DNA from: SKPT01 sp040905445
GTDB taxonomy: Bacteria > Planctomycetota > Phycisphaerae > Phycisphaerales > Phycisphaeraceae
DNA length: 64,000 nt
Assembly (NCBI GenBank): GCA_040905445.1
Contig: JBBDRN010000007.1
Location: forward strand, 62,001-126,000
Reading direction: 5' to 3'
Part shown: one piece after another, positions 35,158 through 44,549 of the stretch
Numbering within the stretch: the stretch's first letter is position 1
How the letters are laid out: the number at the start of each line of letters is the position of its first letter
Translations under genes and position numbers: made by a program
Notes under the pieces: generated by a model
Database searches by the model: none
The model's input: the letters and a program-made list of their open reading frames with translations, nothing else
What the model was told of the DNA's origin: nothing

Positions 35158-36015
35158 ATGCATGTGTTTCTTTGCTACTGGCTGAGCGGCCACGTCTTCT
35201 TCGTCGGGCTCCTGATCACGTCCGCCGCGGTGGCGATATGCGTGGCGTGGCCATCATCCCGGCGAGCGTTCATCAGCGCGTGCGCACTGGCGTCAGGCGG
35301 CAGTTTCATGCTTATGACAACAGGGACGCCGATTCCCGTCTGGGGGTGCGCCTTGGCGCCGCTGCTGGTCGGGCTGTGGCTCGTGATCGAGGGAGCGGGG
35401 CACCGGGGCCGGCGGATCGCGCGCGTGCTGCTCGTCGTCGCGATCGTCGCCGCGGGCGTGCATGAGTGGCCCTATTACGCACCGCCACGACTTGAGCGCG
35501 AGCCGTTCGATCGCGTGATGATCGTGGCTGATTCGGTCACGGCGGGGATCGGCGCCGCGGGAGAGGTGACGTGGGCGGTTCTCCTCGCCGAGCGCGATGG
35601 TCTGGAAGTCGTGGATGCGTCCGTTGCCGGCGCGACGGTGCGTACGGCCCTTGCCGAGCAGGTGCCGTGGATAGATGGCGTTGGAGCGGGTCTTGTGATC
35701 GTCCAGATCGGGGGCAACGACATGCTCTACGGTGTGCCGCCGACCGAGTTCGAGGCGGCGCTCGACGAGTTGCTCGATCGGCTGTCGGCGCCGGGCCGCC
35801 GGCTGGTGATGTTCGAGTTGCCCGCGTTCCCCTTCCAGGTTGGGCACACGCGGATCCAGCGACGGGTGGCCGCGAGGCACGACGTGGTGATGATCCCGCG
35901 TCGCTATTTCCTGTGGGTAATTCGGCCGGGCGAGGCGACACGTGATGGTGTGCATCTGACCGACGCGGGGCACCGCCGGATGCTGGCGGTCGTTGAGGCG
36001 GTGCTGGAGCCCTGA
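35158..36015 (+). CDS. Membrane-anchored SGNH/GDSL hydrolase
   Basis: A 285-residue protein with three to four hydrophobic helices in the first 100 residues, then an SGNH hydrolase domain. Block I is IVADSVTAG, with nucleophile Ser126 (Ala replaces the usual Gly before Asp-Ser). The oxyanion Asn is in QIGGNDM, and the Asp-His pair is in DGVHLTDAGH. It likely acts as an esterase/deacetylase facing the periplasm. TATGAT lies 11 bases before the ATG. Its substrate is unknown; the acetylation genes 4 kb downstream may be related. Confidence 0.82.
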   Translation: MHVFLCYWLSGHVFFVGLLITSAAVAICVAWPSSRRAFISACALASGGSFMLMTTGTPIPVWGCALAPLLVGLWLVIEGAGHRGRRIARVLLVVAIVAAGVHEWPYYAPPRLEREPFDRVMIVADSVTAGIGAAGEVTWAVLLAERDGLEVVDASVAGATVRTALAEQVPWIDGVGAGLVIVQIGGNDMLYGVPPTEFEAALDELLDRLSAPGRRLVMFELPAFPFQVGHTRIQRRVAARHDVVMIPRRYFLWVIRPGEATRDGVHLTDAGHRRMLAVVEAVLEP

Positions 36016-36070
36016 ATGGTCAACGACAGCTCTCGCAGGGCCGCTGCACCTGATGGGACTGGAGCGCTCA

Positions 36071-36970
36071 CTACCTCGCCGATGTCCGCTCGCCAGACTC
36101 GTCCGCACGTGGCGGCACGACGTGCAGGTCCGGGGCGAGCACGTCGCCCTCCCACGTCACCCGGATCGGGCGGTTGGTCGAGATCTGCACCACGTACGCC
36201 TCGGCGCGGTCGCCCTCACCCTGGGCCATGAGGTAGTCGTCGTCGTTGGACCAGTGGTGGTCGTTCCACTGTGGGTCGGGCGCCGCATCGCGCGTGTCGA
36301 TTGTGAAGCGGTCGCTGCCGTCCCACGCGCGGATCTCCATCTGGCGATGGCTGCCGACGTTGTTCATGAGGCGGGCGCCGTCGGGCGAGACGCCGGGCGA
36401 GCAGCCGCGGGCATACTGACGATGCGTGCCGGCTTCCAAGTCGATCGCGTACAGCCGATGGCCCCATCGGGCCGCCATCCGCGTGCCGTCCGCGGACACG
36501 CCCGGCTCGCCGCTGTAGGTGCCCGGCAGGTCCATACTTTCGCTCTCGCCGGTCTGGATGTCCACGATGTGGAAGCCGTCGCCGCGCTTCCAGTAGATCA
36601 CCTGCCGGTTGTTGGTGTGGAACTCGATCGGCGAGCCGTCCGCCTGGTCGCCGCGCGCCAGCTCGCGGCGGTCGCTGCCGTCGGCGTTCATGACGAAAAC
36701 GCGGCGGTCATGGTAGACGGCGATGCGCCGGCCGTCGGGGCTCCAGCGTGCGTACTCGCCCTCGCCGAGCCCCTCCGGCTCCCACTCGCCGATGGTGACG
36801 CGGCGCACCTCGCCCTGCCGGGTGTAGACGATCGCCCCGTCGATCTCTGCCGCCAGCGTCTGCAGCGCCGCGGCCTCGTCGGTCGACGGCTCCGCGCCGC
36901 CGGCTGGCAGGGCTGCCGCGAACAGGAGCGCGAGCACGATCATGGCGCTGCTGGCCGGACGTGCGAACAT
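36071..36970 (-). CDS. Secreted TolB-like beta-propeller protein
   Basis: A 299-residue protein with a signal peptide (SAMIVLALLFAAALPAGGA) and repeated propeller blades of the PD40/WD40-like type, such as YARWSPDGRRIAVYHDRRVFVMNADGSDRRELARG and GVSPDGARLMNN. The ATG at 36970 was preferred because AGGA lies 8 bases before it; ATG 36979 is possible. It is followed in the same direction after the larger LamG protein. Such propellers often mediate binding; no catalytic residues are apparent. Confidence 0.75.
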   Translation of the reverse strand: MFARPASSAMIVLALLFAAALPAGGAEPSTDEAAALQTLAAEIDGAIVYTRQGEVRRVTIGEWEPEGLGEGEYARWSPDGRRIAVYHDRRVFVMNADGSDRRELARGDQADGSPIEFHTNNRQVIYWKRGDGFHIVDIQTGESESMDLPGTYSGEPGVSADGTRMAARWGHRLYAIDLEAGTHRQYARGCSPGVSPDGARLMNNVGSHRQMEIRAWDGSDRFTIDTRDAAPDPQWNDHHWSNDDDYLMAQGEGDRAEAYVVQISTNRPIRVTWEGDVLAPDLHVVPPRADESGERTSAR

Positions 36971-37013
36971 GGCGAGCATCCTTGTCTCGTGTGGCCGTTG
37001 TCCCGTGGAGTCG

Positions 37014-39113
37014 CTATTGGACGGGCCCGACGTCGAAGAACAGCTCGAGGTCGAACTCGTCGCTGTCGGAGGTCAGGCGTTCGCCCATCAACTGCGGGTG
37101 GTCGTCGAAGCGTTCCAGCGTCAACTTGACAGTCTCGCCGACGGTGAAGTCACGATCGAGCGGCCTGCCGTCCATGATGGCCCAATGGGCGACCTGGAAA
37201 CGTTCGTGCTCGAACGTGCCTTCGTGCACCGTCTGCGTCTCGTAGGTATGGGTGACGAGCCCGCGCCGATAGGGCGCGATGTCGTCGGGGGCGGGCACGC
37301 CAGAGACCTCGACGCGCTTCGCCTCGACGACGTAGCGCTCGGCGGGCTCACGGGCGTCGAGGCGATCGCGATACAGCCGATGGCGACGCGCGGCCTCCTC
37401 CGCATCAACGGCGCGTGTAAGGATCGCGACGCCTTCCAGTCGCCCGGCCCAGCCGCGGCCGCCGCGGTGCTCGTCGCCGAAGAGCAGATGCTGGTCGTCC
37501 CAGTTGTCGAATCCGCCACGGACGGCGAGCGTCGAGAGCACTTGTTCGCCGTCCAGGTAGGCCGTCAGCAACCCGGCGCGGTAGCTGACGAGGACGTGGT
37601 GAGGCCGGCCGGGCTCGAGCGTCGCGAGCTCGACCGCGGGCAGCCCGTTGTCGCCGGTCTGCGGCGTGCGCAGGCGCAGGACGAGCTTGTCCCGCTCCTG
37701 GCCGAGCGTGAAGTTGCGCGAGCTGGTCGTGCTGGAGAAGGTGAGAATCCGCGCCGGGCCGGCCTGATCCAGGTGAGCGGGCGTGATGAGCGCTTCGAGG
37801 GTCAGCTCGTTGGCGGCCTGGGCGGCAGCGAGCAGCTCGTCGTTGACGTCCTGGGCGACGAACGCGCCGTCACCGGTGAGGACCATCTCGTGGAATCGGC
37901 CGTAGTGAGCCAGCCCGCGCGCCGTGACGCGCGAGGTGACGCCGGCGCGGCCGTCGGGCCCGATGATCTGGTTCGTGCTGTCCGCGTTCTCCCAGAGGAA
38001 CCGCAGCTCCGTCGTGTCCCCCGGCCAGGCGTCGTGCGCCTGACCGTCATCACGCACGGCTCCCGGTCCGGCCGCGTCGCTGCTTGATGCAACGCGCTGC
38101 TCGGCCGCGGAGGCGACCCACACGTCCGGGTAGAAGCCGGCCCGGTCGTCGTCGCTGACCTGCACCCACCGCTCGACCTCGGTGAACGCGGTGTCGAAGC
38201 GGCCGACGTAGATGTTGACCTCCCGGCCGCCGGCGCGGATGCGGTTGCCCCCGCCGCCGACCTTGTAAGGCCCGGTCATGGCCAGCACGCGCGGGTGGTT
38301 GGCCCAGCGTGGGTGGTAGACCTCGTAACCGTCGATCCCCGGGGCGTCGTTGATGTTGACGAGCCGGCTGTCGGCCGCGCCGGGCTCGAAGATGGTCACG
38401 TTGCGATGCGGGCCGTCGAAGACCCAGAAGCGGTACGAGTTGTCCGGCGCCAGGCTGACCCAGCAGCCGCGGCCCAGCCGCAGCCAGCGTCCGTCGGCCA
38501 GCTCCAGGATACCCGCGTCAGGCCACGGCGCCAGCGCGCTGGCGCGCGTGCCGTCGGCCGAAAGCTGGAAGTTGTCCGTGTCGATCGGCGTCGCATCCCA
38601 GACGAGCTCGCCATCGCCCGGGTCATCGATGCGGTAGCGGTTGATCGTGGCGTTGCCCCGGGCGGCGTAGCCGCTCTCGTGCGGCTCGATCTTGACATAG
38701 ACCCACGTCTGACCGTCCGCCGGGTCGCGCCAGACCGCCAGCGCAAAGCCGTCCACCAGCGCGCGCGGCGCGGGGTCGTCCCAGTCGATGTGGTAGACCT
38801 GCCTGCTGCGGCGGTCCGAGTAGACCACGCCGTCGCCGCGCGGGGTGATGAGCGGGCGGCTGTAGTTGCCGGGGCTGGCCAGCAGCGGTTCCGGGCCGGC
38901 GGGCGACTCGGTGTCGAAGCCCATGAGCACCAGCCGATCGGACTCGGCGAAGACGTCCGACCCGTCGCCGGTGTCGCGCACCCAGACGACGCGCGTCGGC
39001 GCGCCGGTCAGCTCGCGCAGTGCGTCGTGGACCTCGCCGGCCCGAGTCGGCCCGGCCCACGCGAGCACGCACACCACACAAACCCAGACGCCACACGTTG
39101 TCCACCGCTTCAT
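37014..39113 (-). CDS. Large secreted propeller plus LamG/concanavalin-like protein
   Basis: A 699-residue exported protein. Its signal peptide is MKRWTTCGVWVCVVCVLAWA. The first half has propeller-like repeats (GNYSRPLITPRGDGVVYSDR, DNFQLSADGTRASAL). Residues about 430-560 match a LamG/concanavalin A-like fold: ELTLEALITPAHL, then ARILTFSS, HHVLVSYRAGLLTAYLDGE and GWAGRLEGVAILTRAVDAEEAARR. The final 100 residues are unassigned. It probably binds carbohydrate outside the inner membrane. It pairs with the propeller gene just downstream. Confidence 0.75.
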   Translation of the reverse strand: MKRWTTCGVWVCVVCVLAWAGPTRAGEVHDALRELTGAPTRVVWVRDTGDGSDVFAESDRLVLMGFDTESPAGPEPLLASPGNYSRPLITPRGDGVVYSDRRSRQVYHIDWDDPAPRALVDGFALAVWRDPADGQTWVYVKIEPHESGYAARGNATINRYRIDDPGDGELVWDATPIDTDNFQLSADGTRASALAPWPDAGILELADGRWLRLGRGCWVSLAPDNSYRFWVFDGPHRNVTIFEPGAADSRLVNINDAPGIDGYEVYHPRWANHPRVLAMTGPYKVGGGGNRIRAGGREVNIYVGRFDTAFTEVERWVQVSDDDRAGFYPDVWVASAAEQRVASSSDAAGPGAVRDDGQAHDAWPGDTTELRFLWENADSTNQIIGPDGRAGVTSRVTARGLAHYGRFHEMVLTGDGAFVAQDVNDELLAAAQAANELTLEALITPAHLDQAGPARILTFSSTTSSRNFTLGQERDKLVLRLRTPQTGDNGLPAVELATLEPGRPHHVLVSYRAGLLTAYLDGEQVLSTLAVRGGFDNWDDQHLLFGDEHRGGRGWAGRLEGVAILTRAVDAEEAARRHRLYRDRLDAREPAERYVVEAKRVEVSGVPAPDDIAPYRRGLVTHTYETQTVHEGTFEHERFQVAHWAIMDGRPLDRDFTVGETVKLTLERFDDHPQLMGERLTSDSDEFDLELFFDVGPVQ

Positions 39114-39433
39114 CGATCCATCCTTTCCCGCGCTCCGGCAGGTGGTCCGCGCTCCGCGGGCGGGGCGCCCTCATGCACGAACAATATACCCACGGCGGCA
39201 GGGCGGACGGCCGCAATACCGATGGTTCTTCGCCCCACCCGCCGTTGAGCCGTCCCCCGGTCCGATTCCATTGACACCGTCAGCGGCGGGCGGTAGCTTT
39301 GGCGTTGTTCCCGTCCCCCGCGCCTCGTCCCGGGTCCGACCTCAATTAACGCGCCGCGGAGCGACACGCGGATGCGCCCGGCCGGGCCCGGCGTCGCCGA
39401 GCCACGACCACAAGCCGGAATCGACGCAAGCGG
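39114..39433. other. Divergent intergenic region
   Basis: 320 bases between the LamG-type gene (minus) and the AlgI-like gene (plus). It holds the promoter at 39270-39298 for the latter and an AT-rich TATATT at 39184-39189 on the minus strand with no good -35. No gene is visible. Confidence 0.5.
39270..39298 (+). promoter_or_regulatory. Promoter for the AlgI/AlgX-like operon
   Basis: A perfect TTGACA -35 (39270-39275), a 17-base spacer, and TAGCTT (39293-39298). Transcription would start near 39305, about 130 bases before the start codon. Confidence 0.55.
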
Positions 39434-40873
39434 ATGGTCTTCAGTTCGCACCTGTTCGTCTTCTACTTCCTGCCCGTGGCGCTGGCGTTGTACTACTGCC
39501 TGCCCCACCGCGGCAAGCACGTGGCCTTGACGCTCGTCAGCTACCTCTTCTACGGGTGGGCCAACCCGATCTTCGTCGTCCTGATGGCGGCGTCCACCGC
39601 GGTCGATTACGTCTGCGGCCGGGTGATCGCGCGCGGCCGCCCGGGCCGCCTCGTGCCCGCCGGCGCGCCGCGCAGCGCCGTGCAGAAGTGGGCCGTCGCG
39701 GTGTCGGTGGTGAGCAACCTCGCCCTGCTCGGCGTCTTCAAGTACTTCAACTTCACCGTCGACAGCTACAACCACATGCTGGGCGCGATCGGCCTGGAGG
39801 CCGGGCAGTGGGACACCGTGCTGCGGCTGACCCTGCCGCTGGGCATCAGCTTCTACACGTTCCAGTCGATGAGCTACACCATCGACGTCTATCGCGGCCA
39901 GGCGAAGGCGATGCGCAACCCCATCGACTTCGCCTGCTACGTCAGCATGTTTCCGCAGCTCGTCGCCGGGCCGATCATCCGCTTCCGCGAGGTCGCCGCG
40001 CAGCTCGAGCATCGCGCGTACTACGCCCACCGCTTCGCCCGCGGCGTGGCGATGTTCAGCCTCGGGATGGCCAAGAAGGTGCTCCTCGCCAATCCGTGCG
40101 GCCGGGTCGCGGACACCGTGTTCAACGCCGACAGCGTCGGCACGCTCGACGCCTGGTACGGCAGCTTCGCCTACGCCATGCAGATCTACTTCGACTTCTC
40201 CGGCTATTCCGACATGGCGATCGGCCTCGGGCTCATGCTCGGCTTCGTGTTCCCGAAAAACTTCGACAGCCCCTACAAGAGCGACTCGATCACCGAATTC
40301 TGGCAACGCTGGCACATCAGCCTCTCCACCTGGCTGCGCGATTACCTCTACATCCCGCTCGGCGGCAACCGCCGCGGTCGCGGCCGCACCTACGTCAACC
40401 TCATGACCGTCATGCTGCTCGGCGGCCTGTGGCACGGCGCGAGCTGGAACTTCGTCATCTGGGGCGGCATCCACGGCACCTGGCTCGCCTTCGAACGCAT
40501 GCAGGGCAAGGCCAGCCCCTATCGCCGTCTGCCGCGACCGCTTCGCGTGGCCGTCACCTTCATGATCGTGCTGGTCGCCTGGGTCTTCTTCCGCGCCGAC
40601 GACCTGCCTGCCGCGCTCGCCCACCTGCACATGATGTCCGGCCTGGGCGTCGCCCACGACGGCGCCGGGCTGATCGCCGGCTTGATCCATGACCCCTACC
40701 ACCTCCTGTGTGTCGTATTGGCCGGCGCGATCGCCTTTGCGGGTCCGCAAAGCTGGGACTGGACGCGACACCTGACGCTCGCCCGCGCCCTGGCGTGCCT
40801 GGGCCTGCTCTGGCTGGCGCTGGCGATGCTCGAGGCGCAGGCCTACAACCCGTTCATCTACTTTATTTTCTGA
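39434..40873 (+). CDS. AlgI-like MBOAT O-acyltransferase
   Basis: A 479-residue polytopic membrane protein of the MBOAT family. Conserved pieces include MVFSSHLFVFYFLPV at the start, LLGVFKYFNF, LPLGISFYTFQSMSYTIDVYRG, and LGGLWHGASWNFVIWGGIHG with the catalytic His. It moves acetyl groups across the membrane to a periplasmic or exported polysaccharide, as AlgI does for alginate. It heads a three-gene unit with two AlgX/AlgJ-like proteins that would complete the transfer. No alginate polymerase is nearby, so the polymer is unknown. Confidence 0.93.
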   Translation: MVFSSHLFVFYFLPVALALYYCLPHRGKHVALTLVSYLFYGWANPIFVVLMAASTAVDYVCGRVIARGRPGRLVPAGAPRSAVQKWAVAVSVVSNLALLGVFKYFNFTVDSYNHMLGAIGLEAGQWDTVLRLTLPLGISFYTFQSMSYTIDVYRGQAKAMRNPIDFACYVSMFPQLVAGPIIRFREVAAQLEHRAYYAHRFARGVAMFSLGMAKKVLLANPCGRVADTVFNADSVGTLDAWYGSFAYAMQIYFDFSGYSDMAIGLGLMLGFVFPKNFDSPYKSDSITEFWQRWHISLSTWLRDYLYIPLGGNRRGRGRTYVNLMTVMLLGGLWHGASWNFVIWGGIHGTWLAFERMQGKASPYRRLPRPLRVAVTFMIVLVAWVFFRADDLPAALAHLHMMSGLGVAHDGAGLIAGLIHDPYHLLCVVLAGAIAFAGPQSWDWTRHLTLARALACLGLLWLALAMLEAQAYNPFIYFIF

Positions 40874-40882
40874 CGTAGCCTC

Positions 40883-42622
40883 ATGACCCGCACACCGCTG
40901 CCACCCCTGGAACCGCAACCCGCCGCCGCGCCGGCGCCGCCGCGCCGCGCGCCGTTGACGCGCGAGCAGGTGGCGCGGATCGAGCTCGGACGCACCGCGA
41001 TCCGTCGGCCGGTCGCGTGGCTCTTGATCGCGATGTTCCTCGTCACCATCGCTGGGCCCGGTGCCTGGGAGCACGCCCACGCGCTGCGCACCTGGCTCGA
41101 TGGCCGAGCGAGCGACGAGCCGATGGCATGGCGCGAGGTGCGTCCGCCGGTCCACGCGATCACCGACCTGCTGCCCGCCGCGCGGGACATGGCGGCGGCG
41201 CGCTCGTTCGCCGACGCGCTGGCGCTGCTGCCGAGCGAGCAGGCGATCGATGCGTTCGAGACGGATGTCGAGGAGCGTGCCCGCACGCACGCGGTGGTCC
41301 TGCCGCACGTGCAGTGGGCCTTGACGACGCTCGGCCGCACCGGCAACGAGCAGGCGTGGGTCGGCCGCGACGGCTGGCTGTTCTATCAGCCCGACGTCGA
41401 GTACGTCACCGGCCCACCGTTCCTCGACGAGCGCCGGCTGGCGGAGATCGCCCGTTTTTCCGATCGCCAGCCCGACCCGCTCGCCGCCATTGTCGACCTG
41501 CGCGACCAGCTCGCCGAGCGCAACATCGCGCTCGTCGTCATGCCCACGCCCGTCAAGCCGCAGGTGCACCCCGAAAAGCTCACCGCGCGCTATGCCGCGG
41601 ACGCCGCCCCGCTGAACAACGCGGCCTACGCGTCGTTCATTGCCGCGCTGGACGAGGCGCGCGTGCCGGTATTCGACCCTCTCCCGCTGCTGCACGAGCG
41701 CCAGCGCGCCACGGGCCGGGCCCAGTACCTGGTCAGCGACACGCACTGGACCCCCGAGACGGTGGAAGCGGTCGCCGCCGCACTTGCGACGCGTCTGCGC
41801 GACGATGCGCTGGTGCCGATGCCAACGCGAACCCCGTTCACGCGCGAGCAGGCTTCCGTCGCCCAGCACGGCGATGTCACGGTCATGCTCAAGCTCCCGC
41901 CCTGGCAGCAGCGCTACCGCGAACAGACCGTGCGCATCCACCGCGTGCTCGCCGACGCGGCGCCCTGGCAGCCCCAGCGCGGCTCACCGGTGCTGCTGCT
42001 CGGCGACAGCTTCACCAACATCTACGCCATGGCGGAGCTGGGCTGGGGCGAGCACGCGGGCCTGGCCGAGCAGCTCGCCTACCATCTCCAGAGCCCCGTC
42101 GACCGCCTGGCGCGCAACGCCGGGGGCGCCCACGCCGCCCGCCAGCAGCTTGCCCAGGCGCTGCGTCGCGGCGAGGATCGACTCGAAGGCGTCGAGGTGG
42201 TCGTCTGGCAGTTCGCCACGCGCGAGCTGCTCACCGGCGACTGGCGCCTCATCGACCTCCCAACCCCCGCCGCGCCCACCACCGACGCGCGCGACGCCGA
42301 TGCGATCGTGGTGCGCGCCACCGTCGCCGACATCGCCCGCCCCCCGAGGCCTGGCACCGTCGCCTATGCTGACGCCGTCGTCTCAGTCCACCTGACAGAC
42401 GTCGAGCCCGTGGCCGGCGAGCTTGCGGACGAGGAGTTGCTCGTCTACGTGTTGGGCATGCGCGACAATCAGTGGACCGCCCCGGCAGCCTGGCGGCCGG
42501 GCGACCGAGTCGAGGTTACGCTGCAATCATGGGACGACGTGGCGGACGAGTACGGCCGGTTGCAGCACATGATGCTCGGCGACATCGAGTTCGAGCTGGC
42601 GCCCTGGTGGGCCGAGCCGTGA
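40883..42622 (+). CDS. AlgX/AlgJ-like SGNH acetyltransferase, membrane-anchored
   Basis: A 579-residue protein with one N-terminal membrane helix (VAWLLIAMFLVTIAGPGAW) and a periplasmic ALGX-like SGNH domain. DTHWTPE carries the Asp/His pair, and VLLLGDSFTN carries the nucleophile Ser. An extended C-terminal beta-rich region may bind sugar. It follows the AlgI-like gene by 9 bases and would receive acetyl groups from it. Confidence 0.87.
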   Translation: MTRTPLPPLEPQPAAAPAPPRRAPLTREQVARIELGRTAIRRPVAWLLIAMFLVTIAGPGAWEHAHALRTWLDGRASDEPMAWREVRPPVHAITDLLPAARDMAAARSFADALALLPSEQAIDAFETDVEERARTHAVVLPHVQWALTTLGRTGNEQAWVGRDGWLFYQPDVEYVTGPPFLDERRLAEIARFSDRQPDPLAAIVDLRDQLAERNIALVVMPTPVKPQVHPEKLTARYAADAAPLNNAAYASFIAALDEARVPVFDPLPLLHERQRATGRAQYLVSDTHWTPETVEAVAAALATRLRDDALVPMPTRTPFTREQASVAQHGDVTVMLKLPPWQQRYREQTVRIHRVLADAAPWQPQRGSPVLLLGDSFTNIYAMAELGWGEHAGLAEQLAYHLQSPVDRLARNAGGAHAARQQLAQALRRGEDRLEGVEVVVWQFATRELLTGDWRLIDLPTPAAPTTDARDADAIVVRATVADIARPPRPGTVAYADAVVSVHLTDVEPVAGELADEELLVYVLGMRDNQWTAPAAWRPGDRVEVTLQSWDDVADEYGRLQHMMLGDIEFELAPWWAEP

Positions 42623-42698
42623 CCGGAAACACCGGCCTCCGCTGTCAATGACCGCGGCTCGCCGCTTTCCTCGATAGACCCCGGACAAGGAAGCCCCC

Positions 42699-43793
42699 GT
42701 GCGCGTCATGCCCACCGTTCTGTTGACGAGCGTGCTGTCCCTGCCCGCCGCCGCCGCGACCGGTGCCTCTGCCGACGGACCGACCGAGGCCGAGCAACGG
42801 TTCGCCGAGCACACCGCTCAGCTCGCCGAGCAGGCGGACGGCGAGCAGGCGCAGGTGGTGGTGGGGTCGGACGGCTACCTCTTCTTCGCGCCCGAGCTGC
42901 GCCACCTGGGCCTGGGCAGGTTCTGGGGCGAGCGGGCAATTGAAGTGTCGCGCGCCCGCAACCCCGATTGGGCTGACCCGCTGCCCGCGATCGTCGACTT
43001 TCACGAGCAGGCTCAACGCGCCGGTGTCGAGCTCATCTTCGTCCCCATCCCCGCCAAGGCGACGATCTACCCCGACAAGCTGCCGGACGCCCCGTCGAGT
43101 GACGAGCCGGCGCGGCTGGACCCGGCGCACCGCGCGTTTCTCGACGCGCTGCGCGGCCACGGCGTGACCGTCATAGACCTGACGGCAGACTTCCTCGCCC
43201 ATCGCGCCGCCACCGACGACGCCGAGGCCCAGCGGCTGTACTGCAAACAGGACACGCACTTCTCGCCGCGCGGTGCGGAGCTGGCCGCCGACCGGCTCGC
43301 CACGCTCATTGCCGCGCACGGCTGGCTTGATGACGACGAGCCCGGCCGCGCGTACCGCACGCGCGAGCTGGAGTTGACCATTGACGGCGACCTGCGCCAG
43401 ATGCTCGGCGATCCAGATCTGCCGCGCGAGACGCTGCGTGCCAACCAGGTCATCGACCACGCCACCAACGCACCGCCCGAGCCCGACCGCGACAGCCCCG
43501 TCCTGCTGCTGGCGGACAGTCACGGCCTGGCGTTCCACGCCGGCGGCGACATGCACGCCAGCGGCGCGGGCCTCGTCGACCACCTCGCCGCCCGGCTCGG
43601 CCTGCCGCTCGACCTGATCGCCGTGCGCGGCTCCGGCGCCACGCCCTCGCGGCTACAGTTGCTGCGCCGCCGCGACGAGCTGGCGGGCAAGCGGGTCGTC
43701 ATCTGGTGCCTGAGCGTGCGGGAGTACACGCAGGGCGACGGCTGGCGACGTGTCCCCGTCGTGCCGGAGCGACCCGACGACGCGCCGCGATGA
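42699..43793 (+). CDS. AlgX-like SGNH protein, secreted
   Basis: A 364-residue second AlgX/AlgJ-type protein with a signal peptide (MRVMPTVLLTSVLSLPAAAA). CKQDTHFSPRGAE has the Asp-x-His motif and VLLLADSHGLAF the Ser block. It shares the VGSDGYLFFAPEL / VGRDGWLFYQPDV opening with its upstream neighbour. Two AlgX-like proteins beside one AlgI suggest two acetylation sites or two substrates. The first ATG of three was kept. Confidence 0.83.
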   Translation: MRVMPTVLLTSVLSLPAAAATGASADGPTEAEQRFAEHTAQLAEQADGEQAQVVVGSDGYLFFAPELRHLGLGRFWGERAIEVSRARNPDWADPLPAIVDFHEQAQRAGVELIFVPIPAKATIYPDKLPDAPSSDEPARLDPAHRAFLDALRGHGVTVIDLTADFLAHRAATDDAEAQRLYCKQDTHFSPRGAELAADRLATLIAAHGWLDDDEPGRAYRTRELELTIDGDLRQMLGDPDLPRETLRANQVIDHATNAPPEPDRDSPVLLLADSHGLAFHAGGDMHASGAGLVDHLAARLGLPLDLIAVRGSGATPSRLQLLRRRDELAGKRVVIWCLSVREYTQGDGWRRVPVVPERPDDAPR

Positions 43794-43888
43794 GGCGTGG
43801 CAGGCGCATCGCAAGGCGGGTGTTGCGCCCCCGGCTACTCGACGCTGACCTTCAACAACCTCCTGCTCGAGCGGCGGCGCGGGCCACG

Positions 43889-44446
43889 CTACGCGTCGAG
43901 CGTCAGGGTCGTCACGTTCGTGTTCGTGTAGATGCACAGGTCGCCGGCGATCTGCATCGCGTGGCGGCAGATCTGCTCCGGGCTCTGCTGCGTGTGCGCC
44001 AGCAGCGCCCGGGCCGCCGCCGTTGCGTATACGCCGCCCGAGCCGATCCCGATCAGTCCGTCGCTGGGCTCGATCACGTCGCCCGTGCCCGAAACGAGCA
44101 GGCTCACCTCCCGGTCGGCGACGGCGAGCAGGCTCTCGAGGTGCCGCAGCGCCCGGTCGGTGCGCCACTGCTTGGCCAGGTCGACCGCCGCCTTCTTGAC
44201 GTTTGCCGGCGAATCCTTCAAATGTTGCTCGAAGCGGTCCAGCAGCGCGAACGCATCCGCGGCCGCGCCGGCAAAGCCCACCAGCACCCCCGCCCCGCCG
44301 GCGCCGAGCCCCTCAAGCCGGCGAACCTTTACCGCGTCCGCCTTGGCGATCGTGTGCTGCATCGTGACCTGCCCGTCGCCGGCGATGGCGACCGCGTTGT
44401 CGCGGCGGACGCAGAGGATGGTGGTCGCGTGGAAGGTTGGAGCCAT
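43889..44446 (-). CDS. hslV: ATP-dependent protease subunit HslV
   Basis: A 185-residue proteasome-like peptidase of the HslUV complex. The catalytic N-terminal Thr is in FHATTILCVRR and is exposed by removing a short propeptide, as in Firmicutes-type HslV. AIAGDGQVTMQHT, LLAVADREVSLLVSG, IGIGSGGVYATAAARALL and GDLCIYTNTNV are conserved. The hslU ATPase gene is not adjacent. It is divergent from rsmH across 100 bases. Confidence 0.93.
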   Translation of the reverse strand: MAPTFHATTILCVRRDNAVAIAGDGQVTMQHTIAKADAVKVRRLEGLGAGGAGVLVGFAGAAADAFALLDRFEQHLKDSPANVKKAAVDLAKQWRTDRALRHLESLLAVADREVSLLVSGTGDVIEPSDGLIGIGSGGVYATAAARALLAHTQQSPEQICRHAMQIAGDLCIYTNTNVTTLTLDA

Positions 44447-44455
44447 GGGGTCGCC

Positions 44456-44461
44456 ATTGTA
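44456..44461 (-). promoter_or_regulatory. -10 box for hslV, leaderless geometry
   Basis: Minus-strand TACAAT ends 9 bases before the hslV ATG. Confidence 0.4.
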
Positions 44462-44537
44462 GGCCGGCGGAAGCTCGCCGAGGCTCGACGAGCACACGGC
44501 ACGGCCCCCCGGCCCCCGGCCCCCCCACCCCGTGCCG

Positions 44538-44543
44538 TAGAAT
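44538..44543 (+). promoter_or_regulatory. -10 box for rsmH, leaderless geometry
   Basis: TAGAAT ends 6 bases before the rsmH ATG, so transcription would begin at or next to the A of the start codon. No ribosome-binding site is visible. Confidence 0.45.
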
Positions 44544-44549
44544 CGCCGC

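Noticed and set aside
39110..41941. A 943-codon minus-strand open frame opposite the AlgI/AlgX-like genes
   Set aside because: Composition is Arg/His/Glu/Gly-rich, typical of antisense translation; the plus-strand genes have clear families.
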